64,000 nucleotides of DNA from Poecilobothrus nobilitatus (GCA_947095535.1 OX352774.1:261365843-261429842); one strand, 5' to 3'; shown: positions 10,961-24,787, numbered from the stretch's first letter. Notes: generated by a model not told the origin, from the letters alone. Numbers and translations are program-made.

Positions 10961-11623
10961 AATATTAAAATGTATAAAGATGGTAGGTAAACATTAAATA
11001 TATCTGTCAGTGGTACTCCTTAGAAAATGCCTATACTAAAATTCAAAATTTAGTTATGTAATTCAATAATTTCATAATGGATAAAAATAAAATAATTTTA
11101 TTTTTTTTGTTTAATTTAATTTAAAATGAAATATTTAAAATTGTGATTCAATAATAGAAATGTGATTTAAAAAGTATTTTTAGAATTTAAATTATTAGTT
11201 CAATAAGGAGCCATAAATTTAAGTTTCATTACAATTTTCTAATATTGAAATTAATTAAAATTTTTGTATTCCCCTCTATTGTAAGTACATTTTTTTTTTT
11301 TAATTTATCAACTTTCACACTAAAATTTTCTGTTATCACTTGAATTAAAAATAAACTTGTTGTGTTATTTTTTATTTTTAAGATTTTTTATCTATTTTTA
11401 AAATTGTTTTCCTTATTTTAAATTTTTGTTCATTTGTTTCCATTATTTTTCCATTTATATTCACATGTCACACATAATTTTTAATAAAATAAAACATTAA
11501 AAGTATGAAATTGAACAAAAGAAGAAAAAGAAAAACAATTTGAAACCACAGATCCAAATAAATAAAATAGCATTTAAGAGATATGGAGGTAAAACAAAAA
11601 AAAAAAAAAAAATAGAATGCTTT
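10961..11623. other. AT-rich DNA, nothing recognised
   Basis: A/T runs only, with no frame or repeat structure that could be assigned. Confidence 0.6.
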
Positions 11624-12201
11624 TAAAGGTAGAATGTAAACCAACGGTTTTTAAAAGCGTACATTTTCAAAACACAATACAAACTGTTTAGAATTGTGGC
11701 TTCCACAAAAATTTGAAAATTTAAAAAATAAAATTTAAGAAATTTTTTTTTATAAGAAAATATGTGAAAATAACACTTTTCTGAAATTTTGAGGGGCTGT
11801 ATGTCCGGAACTCTTTATAACTCAGAAAAACCGTTAACACACGTAAAAATATATTATTGGAGCTTTAATTTTTATGTATTGCCGAACAAAAATTTGTATA
11901 GGTGCCTAAAAATAGCAAATTTTCAATTTTTCAGCCCTAATACCTCTTAAACAAGGGGTGGTGTAAAAAAAATTTCTAAGGAAACTTATACTAATTCTAA
12001 AAGTTCTTTCTTGTATCAAAATTTCAGGATCATATCTAAAGGCGTGCCGGAGTTATGAAAAAAGAAATTTTATGCAAAATGTAGTTTTCACATAACGGTA
12101 AATTTATGTGAAATTTCATGCAAAAAGAAACGGACGGACGGACGGACAGAGTGAAACTAATAAGCACATTTTTTCAAAAATTTCTTAGAAATGTGCTAAA
12201 A
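11624..12201 (+). mobile_element. family Z repeat, copy C
   Basis: Opens with GGTAGAATGTAAACCAACGG, almost identical to copy A. It retains a single internal module (GCGTGCCGGAGTTATGAAA near 12041) and ends with an uninterrupted GGACGGACGGACGGACAG run, GTGAAACTAATAAG and the hairpin AGCACATTT (12163-12171) / AAATGTGCT (12189-12197). Closest in sequence to copy A. Confidence 0.75.
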
Positions 12202-12796
12202 AATGAAGGTGGTTAAAGTAGTCTATATATTGTGGCAAGAATCATAAGATTCACCTATGAAACTGTCAACACTCATTCTTACAAAAAAAAAAAACTGTAC
12301 ACTAATAACAACATGTACCGTTATGAAATAACAACAGATACACTATAAAATATATTATTATTGTTGGCTGCATATAATTTTTTTTTTTAATAACAATAAG
12401 AGCACACAATAAAGAATTTACAAAAAAAAAAATAACAATAAAATTATTATTTTCTGGCATTTAAAATGTATAATAACGGTAACAAAATGAAAAAAAGAAT
12501 CAACATTTTTTTTTCAATTTTGTTAAAAGCTCCGTAGTGAAATATTATGTCAAGTTTTAGATTAAATTATTTTTTTTTTTTGTAATGCTGGTATTGTTAT
12601 GTTTTCTTTTTTTTTTGATAAATTATTTTTTCATAATGTTTAAAAAATCAAAATTTTATTTAGACATTAGAAATTTTATCTATATCACAAAAGAATCTAA
12701 ATATAATGGACAAAAATTTTGAAGGTTCCAATAAAACATTTACAAGGTTGAAGACAGTTTTTGAAGGTTTCGAAAAAATTCGTGTACAAAAAATCT
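12202..12796. other. AT-rich DNA, nothing recognised
   Basis: Short A and T homopolymers and no protein-like frame. Confidence 0.55.
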
Positions 12797-13166
12797 AAGG
12801 AGCTTCTGGAAAACTTTAACCGGAAAGGATATGAAAAAATCATAGGATGCAGTAAACAAACAAATTGACGATTCGGACAGGATTCCTGTCGGGATTTTGC
12901 TAAGGGGTTTTTAAAAAAAAAATTTGAAATAAGAAGAAGAAAAAGAATATCTTGGACACATACTAAAATATTGCGTACCTTTACTCCGAGTAAGATAGCT
13001 AGATTCATATTATTTCACTGAAGTTGAACTTCCAGCCGAAAACTTTTTATATAGATCTTTAGTTCTTAGAGTTTCAACATGCAGTAATATGAGGAGCCGA
13101 ATTGATCTACATCAAATGGTTGCAATGTTATTTACTTGATTTTAAAATAATCTAATCTAATCTAAA
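12797..13166 (+). pseudogene. non-LTR retrotransposon 3' end, copy 1 (RNase H-type LINE)
   Basis: Related to the copies at 20490-21070 and 40300-41164. Shared landmarks are GGAGCTTCTGG, GATATGAAAAAATCATAGG, a TTCGGACAGGATTCCTGTCG stretch, and CACATACTAAAATATTGCG corresponding to the Cys/His motif region near the C terminus. It ends in (AATCT)n at 13148-13165, matching the 3' ends of the other copies. All frames are broken. The minus-strand frame at 12697-13008 is the antisense of this remnant and is not a gene. Confidence 0.65.
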
Positions 13167-14439
13167 TATAAAATCCCTTTTAAAAAGTTTATAATATATG
13201 GAGACTAAAAAATTTTTGTTAGACTGTGATATGAAAAAAAATAAATATTACTCGCCATATTAGAAAATGTAAAAATTCAAATAATACGGATAAAGAAAAA
13301 AAAAAATTAAAAATATATATATTAAATATGTATATAAATATATATACTGTAAATTGATGGAATTGAAACTGCGAGGGTGTGTTCTTGCAACAATGAAGGT
13401 GTATACAATAAATTTAGGAGATTAATGATTCGTTCTTAGCATGCATTATAGGAAAAAATGTAAATAAAATTCATTTGAAGTTTAAAGAGAAAAAAATTTA
13501 GTATTTAAAATTGAAAATAATATGCAAGGAATTAGATTGTAAATAATTTAGATATGAAATTTAAAAATAAAAATAAAAATTATTATCATTACAATATTTT
13601 ATATTTTACGTTCTGTTCAGACAAATTTAATTAACATTTATGATATAAATGCATGTTAATTAATTCTAATGATGATTTCGTGAATAGTAATAAACAAACA
13701 TATCTATTTCTATTCCAACTTTTTTTAAGAACACTCCAATTTATGAAGAATTAAAACAATTTATTGATTGTCTTTTTATAGGTGTATATTTTAAAATAAA
13801 ATCGTGGTACTAAGCGTCAAAACCCTAAGAAAAATAAAATAAAAAAGGTTATCTTTGAGACTTCAAACACCTTAAAATCTATAGATAATGTAAAACGGTA
13901 TATCATGCAAAGAAGATCATAAAAAATTCAGTCGATTGAGACAAATAATTTTCCCAAACATGATCCTAATGATGAAATAGAAAAATATTGCCGATGATAT
14001 ATGCAATTGCTAATGATTTCTTAAAGCGAATTATATGTCTCTCTTATATATCTTGACATGAATACAACCATTACAAACTTAATTTATTCTGAAACATCAG
14101 TACTGACCTATAACTTTGTTTGAATGATAGGAGAAAGATTTTCACTGATGGAGGGAAAGTCATTTAATAATAACTTTACTTTTAATTAATTTAAAAAATT
14201 TTACAAAAAATAAAATAAGGGTTTAAATGTTTTGAAAAATCAAAAAAACCTCTTCTTCAACTAGAAAACCATTTATAACTAAAACGAGGAAGAGTATAGT
14301 AAACTTTGTCAACTCTGGGATACCCGTATCAACGTAATATATCCTGTTTCTATAAAACTTGATCATTTTTTAAAAAAAATGTAGATGTTTTAGTACCGAC
14401 GTTAACTATAACCGAAACATATTTATGTAATTTGTGGAG
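13167..14439. other. AT-rich DNA, nothing recognised
   Basis: No protein-like frame and no clear repeat. TA-rich patches lie near 13315-13345. Confidence 0.6.
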
Positions 14440-15011
14440 TTGTATGACAGCTACCCGAATCTATTGCACCAAACTTTGTTTTGTTTGTTTATCAAATTTT
14501 ACAGAAGTTGTTAGCATACAATTCGACACCTCTTTACTAAATTTCAAATTCCTAGCTTCAATAGACACTGAGTTATTTTCATTTTAAAAGAGATATTGTA
14601 TGGCAGCTACCCGAACCAGCCGCACCAGCACAACCAAATATTACAGATATTGTTGGCCTATAACTCGATACCATTTTGCAAAATTGCAGATATCTAGCCC
14701 CAATGTATACTGAGTTATTTCTATATAAAGAAAGAAGTTGTATGACAGCTACTCGAATCCGTCAGCGTAAAGTGCTGGATTTAAATAGCGAAACTAACAA
14801 TTTCGTAAGAGTAACGGAAACAAATTTCAACCTCCTGGCTCCTTTATTTTTTGAGTTATCGTGCGGACACTGATGGACGGACGTAATCATTCAGAATTCA
14901 ATTCAGAGCATTCAATCTACCTTTGACACTATATCTAGCTCGGCTCCTTTAAGGTGTCAGAAACGTAATGGCAAATTTATTATACCCTTAAACAAAGTTC
15001 ATATGGGTATA
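14440..15011 (-). mobile_element. family T element, second member (minus orientation)
   Basis: Read on the minus strand it has the same order as the element at 6993: a terminal hairpin TATACCC (15011-15005) / GGGTATA (14987-14981), a CGTCCGTCC stretch, ATAACTCAAAAAATAA, then tandem units with CGGGTAGCTGCCATACAA. On the plus strand TGTATGrCAGCTACyCGAA starts at 14441, 14597 and 14739, giving spacings of 156 and 142 bp. Sequence identity to the first member is low outside these landmarks, so they are separate subfamilies. The plus-strand frame at 14676-14873 is repeat-derived. Confidence 0.6.
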
Positions 15012-18000
15012 AAAAGCTGTTAACATACGCAAAAATATAGTATTGAAAATCAAAATAATAAGCATAGGCAATAAAATACATTTTGCGATTTTATAAAAAT
15101 TTTAATAAAATTAAAAAGAAAATAGTAATAATATATATTTCTTTTAAGCAATAACTACCTATATGGACAACGGTATCTTATAAATATATGTATCGCGCTT
15201 TAAATTAAATATATATATCTAATTAAAAGTTAATTCTTCAAAAAATTATTTATAATTTTCGCATTAATAATTTTTTTGTAAATCCGAATAAAAATTCATT
15301 ACAGAAAATGTTTTACTTTTTTGACTTTTTAATTTTTTCCAATTTGGACAACACGTACTTTTAATTTAACAAACAAGGAAAAAAAAAATAATGGAAAAGT
15401 AAAATGGAAATAAATCAAAATCATTTTCCAACTGGGAAATTTATCTTTAACTTTTTCTATAATTTTAGTAATTCTTAACTACGGTTACTCAAAATTAATG
15501 AGATGAACGCGTTTTCATTTTACATTTAAAACAAGAAATTGTAAATAACTAATATATATATATATATGTATATATATCTTAAGTATAAAATGTTTATTAG
15601 AGTAAAAGATTGCTAAAAAGAACGAAGGGGAGGATTAAGGAGAAAAGAAAAGATGTGAAAAAGTAATTTTCTAATAATAAATATGAATTATTTAAGAAAG
15701 TAAACAAAAAAAAAAAACAAAAAACAACAAGATTTGTTAAATTAAAATTTTAGGAAAAACTGAAATGGAAATTAAATAAATGATTTTCATTACTTTAGAA
15801 ATCCTCCAATTTTTTGTTATTTTTTTAAGAAAATGAACCGCGAAATGAAAAAGACAAAAAGAAATAAACAACAAAAAATTCTAAAAGAAATTGTAAGTAA
15901 TATTAAATAGGTACAATATTACAATTTATTGGACAAACAAAACAAAAAAAAAAGCAAAGAAAAAAAGAAATTCTCTGGTGAATTAAAATATTGCCTAAAA
16001 GTATGCTATATATGCTATTGTATTAAATATATTTATTGTGAGTATTAAGTATTAAATTAAATGAATTAAAATGCCTTATGGTATGCTTTTATAAAAATAA
16101 CTGTGTACATTTTAATCATAATTTAGTAGAAATCCAAGGACTTTGAAAATTAGAGAATTTTATTTTAAGATATAAATACATTACAATATTGCATGTAAAA
16201 CATATTTCTTCATCATAGTGCCACAGAATCTCACTTAATGTTTACAACATTAGAAGTTCTCTAATATAATTTTAGTTTCAAGAAACAAATCATTGTGAAG
16301 AGCTAAGTTAATTACTGTCAAGTTTTACTTTTTTAGAATCACAACCGAAATCACAATTAAAGAACCAATTATAGATTAAATACGAAAAGGTTTATTAAAA
16401 TACTCGAAGCTATTAATTAGATCTGAAGTGGGTAGAGTTCAGTTCGATTATATCCACCATTTTTAAAGGTCTGATCTAAACTAATACGCTATCGTCTTCC
16501 TTAACTACGATTAAAAAGAAAAAGACAAACCTAATATAGTAAAAATTAAAGGACGAACATTTTGGCCAAAATCAATACTTTGAACAGTTGAAAAAAAAAA
16601 AAAAAATAATTAGAAACCATGTTCTCTAACTTATGAGGAATTAGTTCCAGTTCTTATTAAAACGTGAAAAAAAAGGTGTTACTTCTTGGAAGAATGATAC
16701 AGATGGGTCAGATGGATTATGTATTTGTTGAATAAATAAATGAAAAAAATAATAATAAAAATAAAATCCATTGAAATTACTTACTGATTAGGTAAAGTAA
16801 TAATAAGGTGGTAAAGAAAAAATAAAAATAACAACAATTACAATAAAAAGAAAAATTAAGAAAAAGAAAATATTTTTTCTCATTTTTTTTTTCAATAGCA
16901 AAATGAAAATGAATATTAAGAATAAAAGAAAGGAAAAAGAAAAATAACGAGAAAAAAGTAAAATTTCGGTTTTTTTTTTTATTAAATTTGTTTTGCTTTT
17001 CCTGTTTTTATTAACAAATTTGGATTTTGTAGTGGCAAACGCAATCATTATAAATTAATTCAAAGAAAATACGAAAAAAAAAAGTGTAGGAGGATAAGAA
17101 AAAGAAACATAAAAAACTAAACTGAATTAAAGAAAAGAAAGAATTCATGCGAAATCTACTGTAATAAAGACAACTTTTGTTCCTTATTTTTATTATATTT
17201 TTTCTTCTTCTTTTTCTTTTTGGAATTAATGGTAAAATTATAAAAAAAAACAAATTCTACCCAAACACTGTATTAATTTTTGGTTGGAATGGAATCCAAA
17301 AAAAAACTTTTGATGGTAAACAAGTGTCAAAAAAGAATTTTCTTTTTAATCTTATATTTTAGATTTTCGAGAAAAATTTTAAATCAAAAAAATCTTGTAC
17401 TATATATCTATAGATATAAAATTTATTTTATGGTTGGGAATTTGCTGTTGACCACCACAATTTTAATCTTACAATCAGGTACAATTTTGTAATTTTTTTT
17501 AGTAAATACAATTATAAAAATTCACTTCAAAAATATTTTTTTTTAAACATTAAAAAACTCTAGAGTCTTTCGAAGATCGATTAGCATATTAGTTTTGAAC
17601 TAATCAATTGTTGTACTGTTAAAGAACATGAAACAGAATATAACATAAGTAAAATACCAAACCAAAATCAAAAGTCCTATGAAGAAATTTTCGATTAAAT
17701 AACTAATTTAGCTTCATGTCTTAGAAAAGTTTCCGAAGATCGATGACTATATTACCTTAGCAATATAGTTCATCGCTGTTCCATGACTATATTACTTTAA
17801 ATTATATTACGTAAATATTTTCCTTGTATATCTAAACTGTTTTATCGAACCGGTAATTTTTAAAATTGTTTGGATTTACATTTTTTATTATCTTTTAGAG
17901 GGGAGTAAAGGTGTGTCCTTTGTAAGTTCACGCGGTGCTACCAAAATTAATTAAATCAATTTTTTTTTTTGGTGATGTAGTATGGAATTTTAATATTGCG

Positions 18001-20489
18001 CAAAATGTACCATATTTCTATTAATTCCAATTATCAAAATTAATTCCCAACCAATTGGATAAATTTTAATTTTAAATATTTTAAGGATCACCTTGAATTA
18101 TTTTTGGATTTGATTTTGTTCTGATAAAATTAAACTTTAATTTTCTATTTGGTTTCTATTTTTTCAATTTTTTATTTTTGTTTTTTTTTATATTTCTTTT
18201 AAATTTTGAAGTTTTAGTATAATGAAACTGTCAAATATTTTATTTTTTTTTTATTTTTAGTTGGTTCGGAAGGACTGTAACAATAAGGTGAAATAAACCA
18301 ACCAAAGAAATTTTTAGTGTGCACAACTCAGAAAAAATTCAGTTAATTTTCTTCTGTTAAACCGAAAACTCTGCATTGTCTTATCACTAAAAAAAAATTT
18401 GTAAATAATGATCTTTCCAGTTTCTACTCTCTAAATTTTATATAAATAATAAATAAACCTTTTCTTTTACGTTTTAATTTGATTTTAATTTTGAAATGAT
18501 TTTATTTGAACCGCAAAATATCTGTAAATGTTAATATAAAAATTTGTCTTTTCAAAAGTGAATTTTTCAACTAAATTTTTAAAAAATAATTTAGAATTTT
18601 ACGAAGTCATGTAATTAATAAATAAATCTAAAATACAGAAAACTTTAAAATGTTATTGTTAAAAATGGTAAGAGTTAAAGTTAAGCTAATTTGATTTGAA
18701 TTTAAAAATAATAATTCATATAAGTAATCCTTGTTTAGCGGTCATCTATTAACAAATTGTCAATATTCGATAGTGTACGCTTTTAAATAAAACATAAGAT
18801 TCCACAGTTGTGTTTTAAATTTTTTTTTATTAAGAAATTATTTTTTATATTTTGACGTTTTTAGTTGTAAAATATTCAATTGAAAAATTCAATTTAATTT
18901 AAGCTGGAAATGGCTTAATTTGGCACTAAAAAAATAAAATATTCGGTTAAAACTAATTTTTTGCGGCTAAATTTAGCTGAAGTTTGGCTAAATTGAGTAG
19001 ACTATATATAATACCAAAGGAATTTAGTTTCATAACTATCAATCATTTTCTTTTTATCTATAATAGTATATGAAAACGTTAAAGATAATGTAAGGGTTTT
19101 TTTTTGGATTAAAAATTGTAAAAAAGTAACGCCATAATAAGATTAGTGAAATAAATTTCCCAATCACATCCTTGTTAAAACTGCTATTTTGATAACATCT
19201 TAAACCTTATTTTCTGGTCAACTTCGTCAACGTCAACGTGGAATATAATATTTTTTGTATTTTTAAATCTGTTAAGTCTAAAGTTCTCATCATCTAAACA
19301 AATTTCTAAATAATAATTAAAATGATTACTACATGAAAGCAAATATATAAATGAAACAATAATTGATGTAGGAGCCTAGAAGACTCGTAACATTAAACTA
19401 CCTTATCTTTCAAATATTCATGTAAGATATACTTTCCAAATAAGAATTTATATTACAATTTTTTCATATATATTTATATATGTATATATTATGCATTTTA
19501 CTAAATAGTGTTAATTTATTAAATTGAAAATAATTATTTCCGTTTTAAAATTTTGTAACCACTAAAAAATTTTTTTTTTTTTTTTTTAGTGTTAATTGTT
19601 TAAACAAAATTAAAAGTTTTTCCTTTACTACATATATACATATGTACATATTTTATAAAAAATTTTCTGATAAATATCATAGAAGAATTTACTTTGAAAG
19701 ATTGCTGTGGTTTAACCACAATATAATGGTTAAAAGAGTGAAAATAGAATGAAAAATTAATATTTTAACACGCATGTTAAAATAATCTGATGGTGGTATA
19801 TAAAATTTATTGTTTAGTTGTAAATTTATTAAAAATTTACTTAAAAACTATACCTAATAGAAACGAATTAATAAAAAATAATAAAATATTGGTTATTATT
19901 TAAATTCTGATAAATATTTACAAATTTGTTTTTTTTATTTTTCAAATTCAGTTTGATTTCATTTATCTCACCAAAATAATTGGTATTGATTTTTGATAAA
20001 ATTTATTTTTACCTTTAAGTCCTGTTTTTTTTTTTTTTTTGTTTTTTCTGTTTTTCCATTATTCATAATTTTTAATTTGTAATGTTATACACGTATTCTA
20101 TTAAAATAAATAATAGCAATATAAAAATGTTGATGTTTGTGTTATAATCTTAAATATGAATATATGTGTTTAAGTTCACTCCTATATTTCATAGAATGTT
20201 TAAATTAGGATGACCAGATGTTTTAGATTTTTAAATACTCTTCTCTCAAAATACTTTAATTTATTTTTATTTTAAAAAAAATTCTTATAATTTAGTTGTT
20301 ATTGAAATAAAATGAATTAAATGTTCAAATGTGTTCAATTTGGCTTTTCAATCACAGCATTACTGGTTAAATTTTTATATATGTATGTATTGTCTCTTAT
20401 TATATATGTATCGCATTGCCTTCATATAAAATACTTATGTAAAATTATATCTGCTATAATTCTTTCATGTACCTTTACTGATTACCTCA
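15012..20489. other. AT-rich DNA, no gene recognised
   Basis: Long A/T-rich region. It holds a TA run at 15552-15577 and a purine-rich strand segment at 16740-17140 that gives spurious minus-strand frames rich in Lys/Phe. A weak direct repeat lies around GAAGATCGAT (about 17573 and 17738). One stretch at 17899-17921 is bounded by splice-like signals (TTATCTTTTAG before it, GTAAGT after it) and could be a 23-nt microexon, but nothing else supports this. Confidence 0.55.
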
Positions 20490-21070
20490 ACACCTAGTTT
20501 TAGAGAAAAGTGAGGAAGCGGATCGGCTTGTAAAAGAAGGAATTGTAACTCATTTTATAGTTCCCGAACTTTTAGACACAATATAAAAGATACACTAATA
20601 ATGGAAAAAGAAATTGTAGGAGGAAACTTTTGAGTGGAATTACAATTTAATCAGTTTCTGGCAAATTATAACCGAAAAAAAATATGAAAAAATCATCAAA
20701 TCCAAAATTAGAATAAATTGAGAATTATAATAGGCTTTCCGTCGAGACATCATCGGTAAAAGAAGCACTTAAAGAAAATTTTAAAAGAAAATAACGGTAT
20801 ACATGAAAATTCTCTTGAAGAGAAATTTCTTAAAATTTGCAGAGCTTTACTTCGAGTAAGATATGTTTACCTAGAAGCATATTGTTTTACCAAAGATGAA
20901 GTACCAACAATAAACCCTCTACAGATCTTCAGTTTCTTAAAGACAGTAGGGCTGACAAAAGTATTATGAGTACTTTCAATATTCATAACACGTGGATAGG
21001 GGGAATACAATCAATCTACATCAAAAGTTCGTACTGTTACTGACACCTCTTAAATAATAATAATCTAATT
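20490..21070 (+). pseudogene. non-LTR retrotransposon 3' end, copy 2 (RNase H-type LINE)
   Basis: Starts in the RNase H region: GAGGAAGCGGATCGGCTTGT reads EEADRLVKEG, matching the conserved ...GNEEADRLA-type segment near the end of LINE RNase H domains. Downstream are GAAAAAATCATCAAATCC and a frame reading INPLQIFSFLKTVGLTKVL near the C terminus. It ends with GGGAATACAATCAATCTACA and then TAATAATAATCTAATT at 21070. Several frameshifts and stops make it inactive. The tail resembles copies 1 and 3, supporting a complete 3' end with 5' truncation. Confidence 0.7.
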
Positions 21071-24000
21071 GTTTGATTTAGATATCTTTTACTAATTGTT
21101 ACATACTAAATTGTATTTACAATTTTTTTTTGGAAAATATCTAAAGCTTTGTAAAAAATCGAATGCAAAAACAAAAAAATAAAAACTCCCATATTATCTT
21201 CTTTATTTTTATTAAATTTTTATTCACAATCATTTTTGTATTTATTAATTAGATTTGGAAACTTTTTAAAAATATTTACCATAAATACAACCAATTATTA
21301 TTCATCTAATAATAAATCTAATCAAATTTAATTTATTTCAAATTGTTCAATAATTATTTTACTTATAGAATTTATGTGTATAGGTACTTATATACCATTT
21401 TCTCTAGTAAATTATTTTGTTGTGTAATAAAATACATAATAAATTTTTAGAATATTTCATGATGTGAACTAAATATTAATATATGTATGTATGTATAATT
21501 AATAGATCAGATTTTTAGTGGCAACATATACGCATATTTTATATGTAGGTATGTGAAGAATATAATAAAAATTTATTTTATCTTTTAATATTCAATTTAA
21601 GTTTAAAATACCTTTTAAATAACACAAAACTGACCAGAAATTTGATAAATAACTCAAGAAGAACAAAATATATAAGAATTTGTTAGGTAAATTGGTTCAA
21701 AGACAAAAATTGCAGTTTCATTTTATCAATAGATGTAGGTATGGTTATCAATGGATACAGAAAGTAAAAAATGAAATGAAAAGAAAATTTAAATTAAATC
21801 TTTAACATAATTATTACCATACTACAGATTTAATTGTACAATCAAGAGAATTTAACTAAATTTTAAGTAACTGAATGTTAATTAAAACAACTTTAGTCAT
21901 TTTAAGTAATAAAAAATGTAAATGAAAAATGGAATATATTTTAAATCATTACATAGTTAAGTTTAAGTATCATAATAATATACATTTCAAAATAAATTAC
22001 CTTTAGTATAACAAATTATAGTTGACAGAATAAAATATAATATTTTGAACCCGCTTTTTACCATATTTTGTATAAATAATTTTATAAATCAATATTTTAT
22101 TTTGTTTTATTAGTTTTTTAAAACACCCACATATTAGGTTCATCAATATTGTATTCATATTTTATTATTGTTAATTTTCTAATAATAATAAAATAATATA
22201 ATATAAAATTTAAATCCTAAATAAATATAAATAAAAAAAAAAAACAAAAAAAAAAAAAGTATTTTATTTAAATTTTAAAGGGATTTTGAAAAAGGAGTTA
22301 ACAAAACAATCTTAATTAACAATTTATTTATTCAATTGTTTTATAACATAAAATTTATTTATACAAATATACAAATATGTATACCTACCTATATATATAT
22401 ATATATATAAATATACATATATGTATTTATATACATGTAAAATTGTTCATTTATAATACGATTGTAAGCCCTATTTGTAAGCCCTAAATCAATATCGGGA
22501 ATTTATAATAGAATCCTAATAAAATAATTTAATATTTAATATCCCAGTAAGTGAAAAAAACGCTTCATTTTATTAAAGTATATTTTAATATCTCCAGATA
22601 CATTACATTAGGTGTTATTCACGTTATCCACGATTGACTAATGAGTAAGACTGTAAGAGCATTAAAATAAGAATAATAACACGTTAGAATTTTAACAGCC
22701 ACAATTTGAAAAGGAGAGATTGTATAATTCCTTGTCATATTTATTTTTAACTTTTAACAAACCCTAAGTTTTAGAAAGAGCCATTATAATATGTAAAAAT
22801 AAAATGTTTTAGATTCATTTATTGCATCTTAACTTTGAAAAATTTCCATAGATATCAGCGTTTTAAATGATTAAAATTAGTTAATTTTCAATTTAGTACA
22901 CATTACAGTCCTGTTAAATGTCTGGGAACATAAAAATAAATATTTAATTAATTACCTTATATTTATTCCTATAATGATTTTTAGTTTCCACACCTAAAGT
23001 TTTTAACATAAAAAGTTTAGCAGAAACGGGAGATCCAATATTTCGGTTTTAAATTTAAATGTCAAATTGCTAAAAATTAATTAATTTTTGTTTTTTACAT
23101 ATTTACATTGTTTTTTACATTTTTACACAAATTTTCTGCCATTTGGTGGTTTTAATTTGAAAAAATGACCAGTAGATATACACATACCTATTGAAAAAGA
23201 GACGGAAACTTCTTTTTCAACTAAGAAGTGCCAAATTAATTTTGATCACCAATAACTGCAACCTGATAAAATCTATGTTTTATAGTTGTTTATTATATGT
23301 ACAGAATGTTCTAGTATTTTCTTTATCAGTAAATGCTTCACTGTAGGCAATTCGTGGAAATTCCTGGCTGATTTAAAACTGCTTATGAACATTCATTTAT
23401 TGTGAAAATCAGTAAAATGTTAAAAATCCTGTCATACAAAGTGCTCCCGTCTGATAGATATGGTCGTTTTCAAAAAGAATTTATACTGGCTAGCTTCCAA
23501 TTTTTTCTAACTCTCCGTTATTATCCTATTTCCCTCCAATTCCTCTTCACGTTACTTAAATCTAAAATAACTTTGTATAAAGGAATCCTTTAGTTTGAGT
23601 AACGTAGTTCGAAAAGCGTGTAAAAGAAAGAAAAAATAATCTTATATATTTGATTAGAATCAACCAATTGAGTTTACATATTGAAAATAAACAATAACCA
23701 AATATGTCTCCGTTTTTGGAAACACTTTTACACTTTTGGTGTATTTTTAAATTGTACCGAAGAATACTGGGCCTAGGTATCGTTACTGTGAGTGATAAGT
23801 GAAATGAAAAGAAAGATTTAAATTAAAAAAAGCTATTATATTATAAATAATATTTTTAATATACAGCTACCCTTTGTTTGCTACCTGGGATTTATTTATA
23901 ATTGAATCTAACTATTTGAATAGTTTAGTTTTTAACCTTTTTTACTAAAAATTTTCATTAAATTTTAAAAGAAAAGAATGAACAAAAAAAAAAACAAAAA

Positions 24001-24612
24001 CTTTTGATGAATTTAAAATGAGATTTATTTGTAAAAGTAAACATTTATAATAATATCTATATATATGAATTGTATAATAATACATAATCGGAATATTTCA
24101 AATACTTTTGACAATTATTTTAGATTAATTAGGCTCTTTTGAATTTTTAAGGTTTTTTTTTTTGTTTCAATAAAAAAAAAAAATAATTCTATTATCCTTT
24201 ATTTGTTTTAAATTTAACATTTAGTAAAAATAATATATTTTGTATGTATATATATATTTTGTTTGTGAATATACATTTATTTTTGAAATATAATATACAC
24301 ATATAATATTTTATTGAAATAAAGTCCTTTGATAAATTTTTTTTTTTTTAATTAGTTTTATATATGTATATTTGTATTTACTTACAATGTTTGTAATTAC
24401 AGTAATGGACAAAATGTTGATAATAATAATTTACTGGTTTTATAAAAACAATATAAATTCTAAAGTTTAGTGATTATTTAAAATTTCTAAAAAAATATTA
24501 ATGAGTTCGGTAGAAAATAATTTTATTCGAGTTTTAACTGAAAACATTTGATTGAAAATGACGAAGAAAACTCTTAGACTGTTTTGTTGAGTAAGTAAAT
24601 AATTTAATTAAA
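21071..24612. other. AT-rich DNA with one minus-strand candidate recursive splice site
   Basis: Contains a TA run at 22391-22411, A-rich runs near 22230-22258, and no protein-like frame. The 63-codon frame at 23402-23593 has no recognisable features. The splice-like site at 23188 is listed separately. Confidence 0.55.
23180..23215 (-). promoter_or_regulatory. candidate recursive splice site, minus strand
   Basis: On the minus strand the pyrimidine tract TTTCCGTCTCTTTTTCAATA ends in TAG (acceptor at 23188) followed immediately by GTATGTGTA. The layout matches the site at 9864 but lies on the opposite strand, so at most one of the two could serve the same host gene. Chance is a serious alternative. 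Confidence 0.22.
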
Positions 24613-24787
24613 TTTTTTTTTTAAGTTTATTGCCTTCTCACATAAATGTGACAAAGAAATTATTAGTCTTTTCTTTTCAGGGGTGGCTGTAAATGTTGTG
24701 AGGGAGAATTATTCTTCCAACATATGTGGTATTCGAACCGCGCTGTTTACAGCGTAATTTTTTTTTTTTTTTTTACACGCTACCCAA
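24613..24787 (-). mobile_element. SINE family A, copy 2, 3' portion (host of a LINE insertion)
   Basis: On the minus strand it reads GGGTAGCGTGTAAAA, an A run of about 16, TTACGCTGTAAACA, the B box GGTTCGAATACC, the body up to CATTTACAGCCACCCCTGAA, CACATTTATGTGAGAAGG and an A-rich tail (24613-24622). The tRNA-derived 5' end is missing here and found about 780 bp away at 25564-25598, in the correct order and orientation. It is therefore one SINE split by a LINE. Confidence 0.75.

Noticed and set aside
12697..13008. Minus-strand 103-codon frame as a gene
   Set aside because: It is antisense to a LINE remnant and begins outside it; no protein-like motif.
13148..13165. Telomere-like (TAATC)n repeat
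   Set aside because: Very short, and located at the 3' end of a LINE whose other copies end the same way.
16788..17492. Cluster of short frames as small membrane proteins
   Set aside because: They are Phe/Lys/Ile-rich translations of purine or pyrimidine tracts, on both strands.
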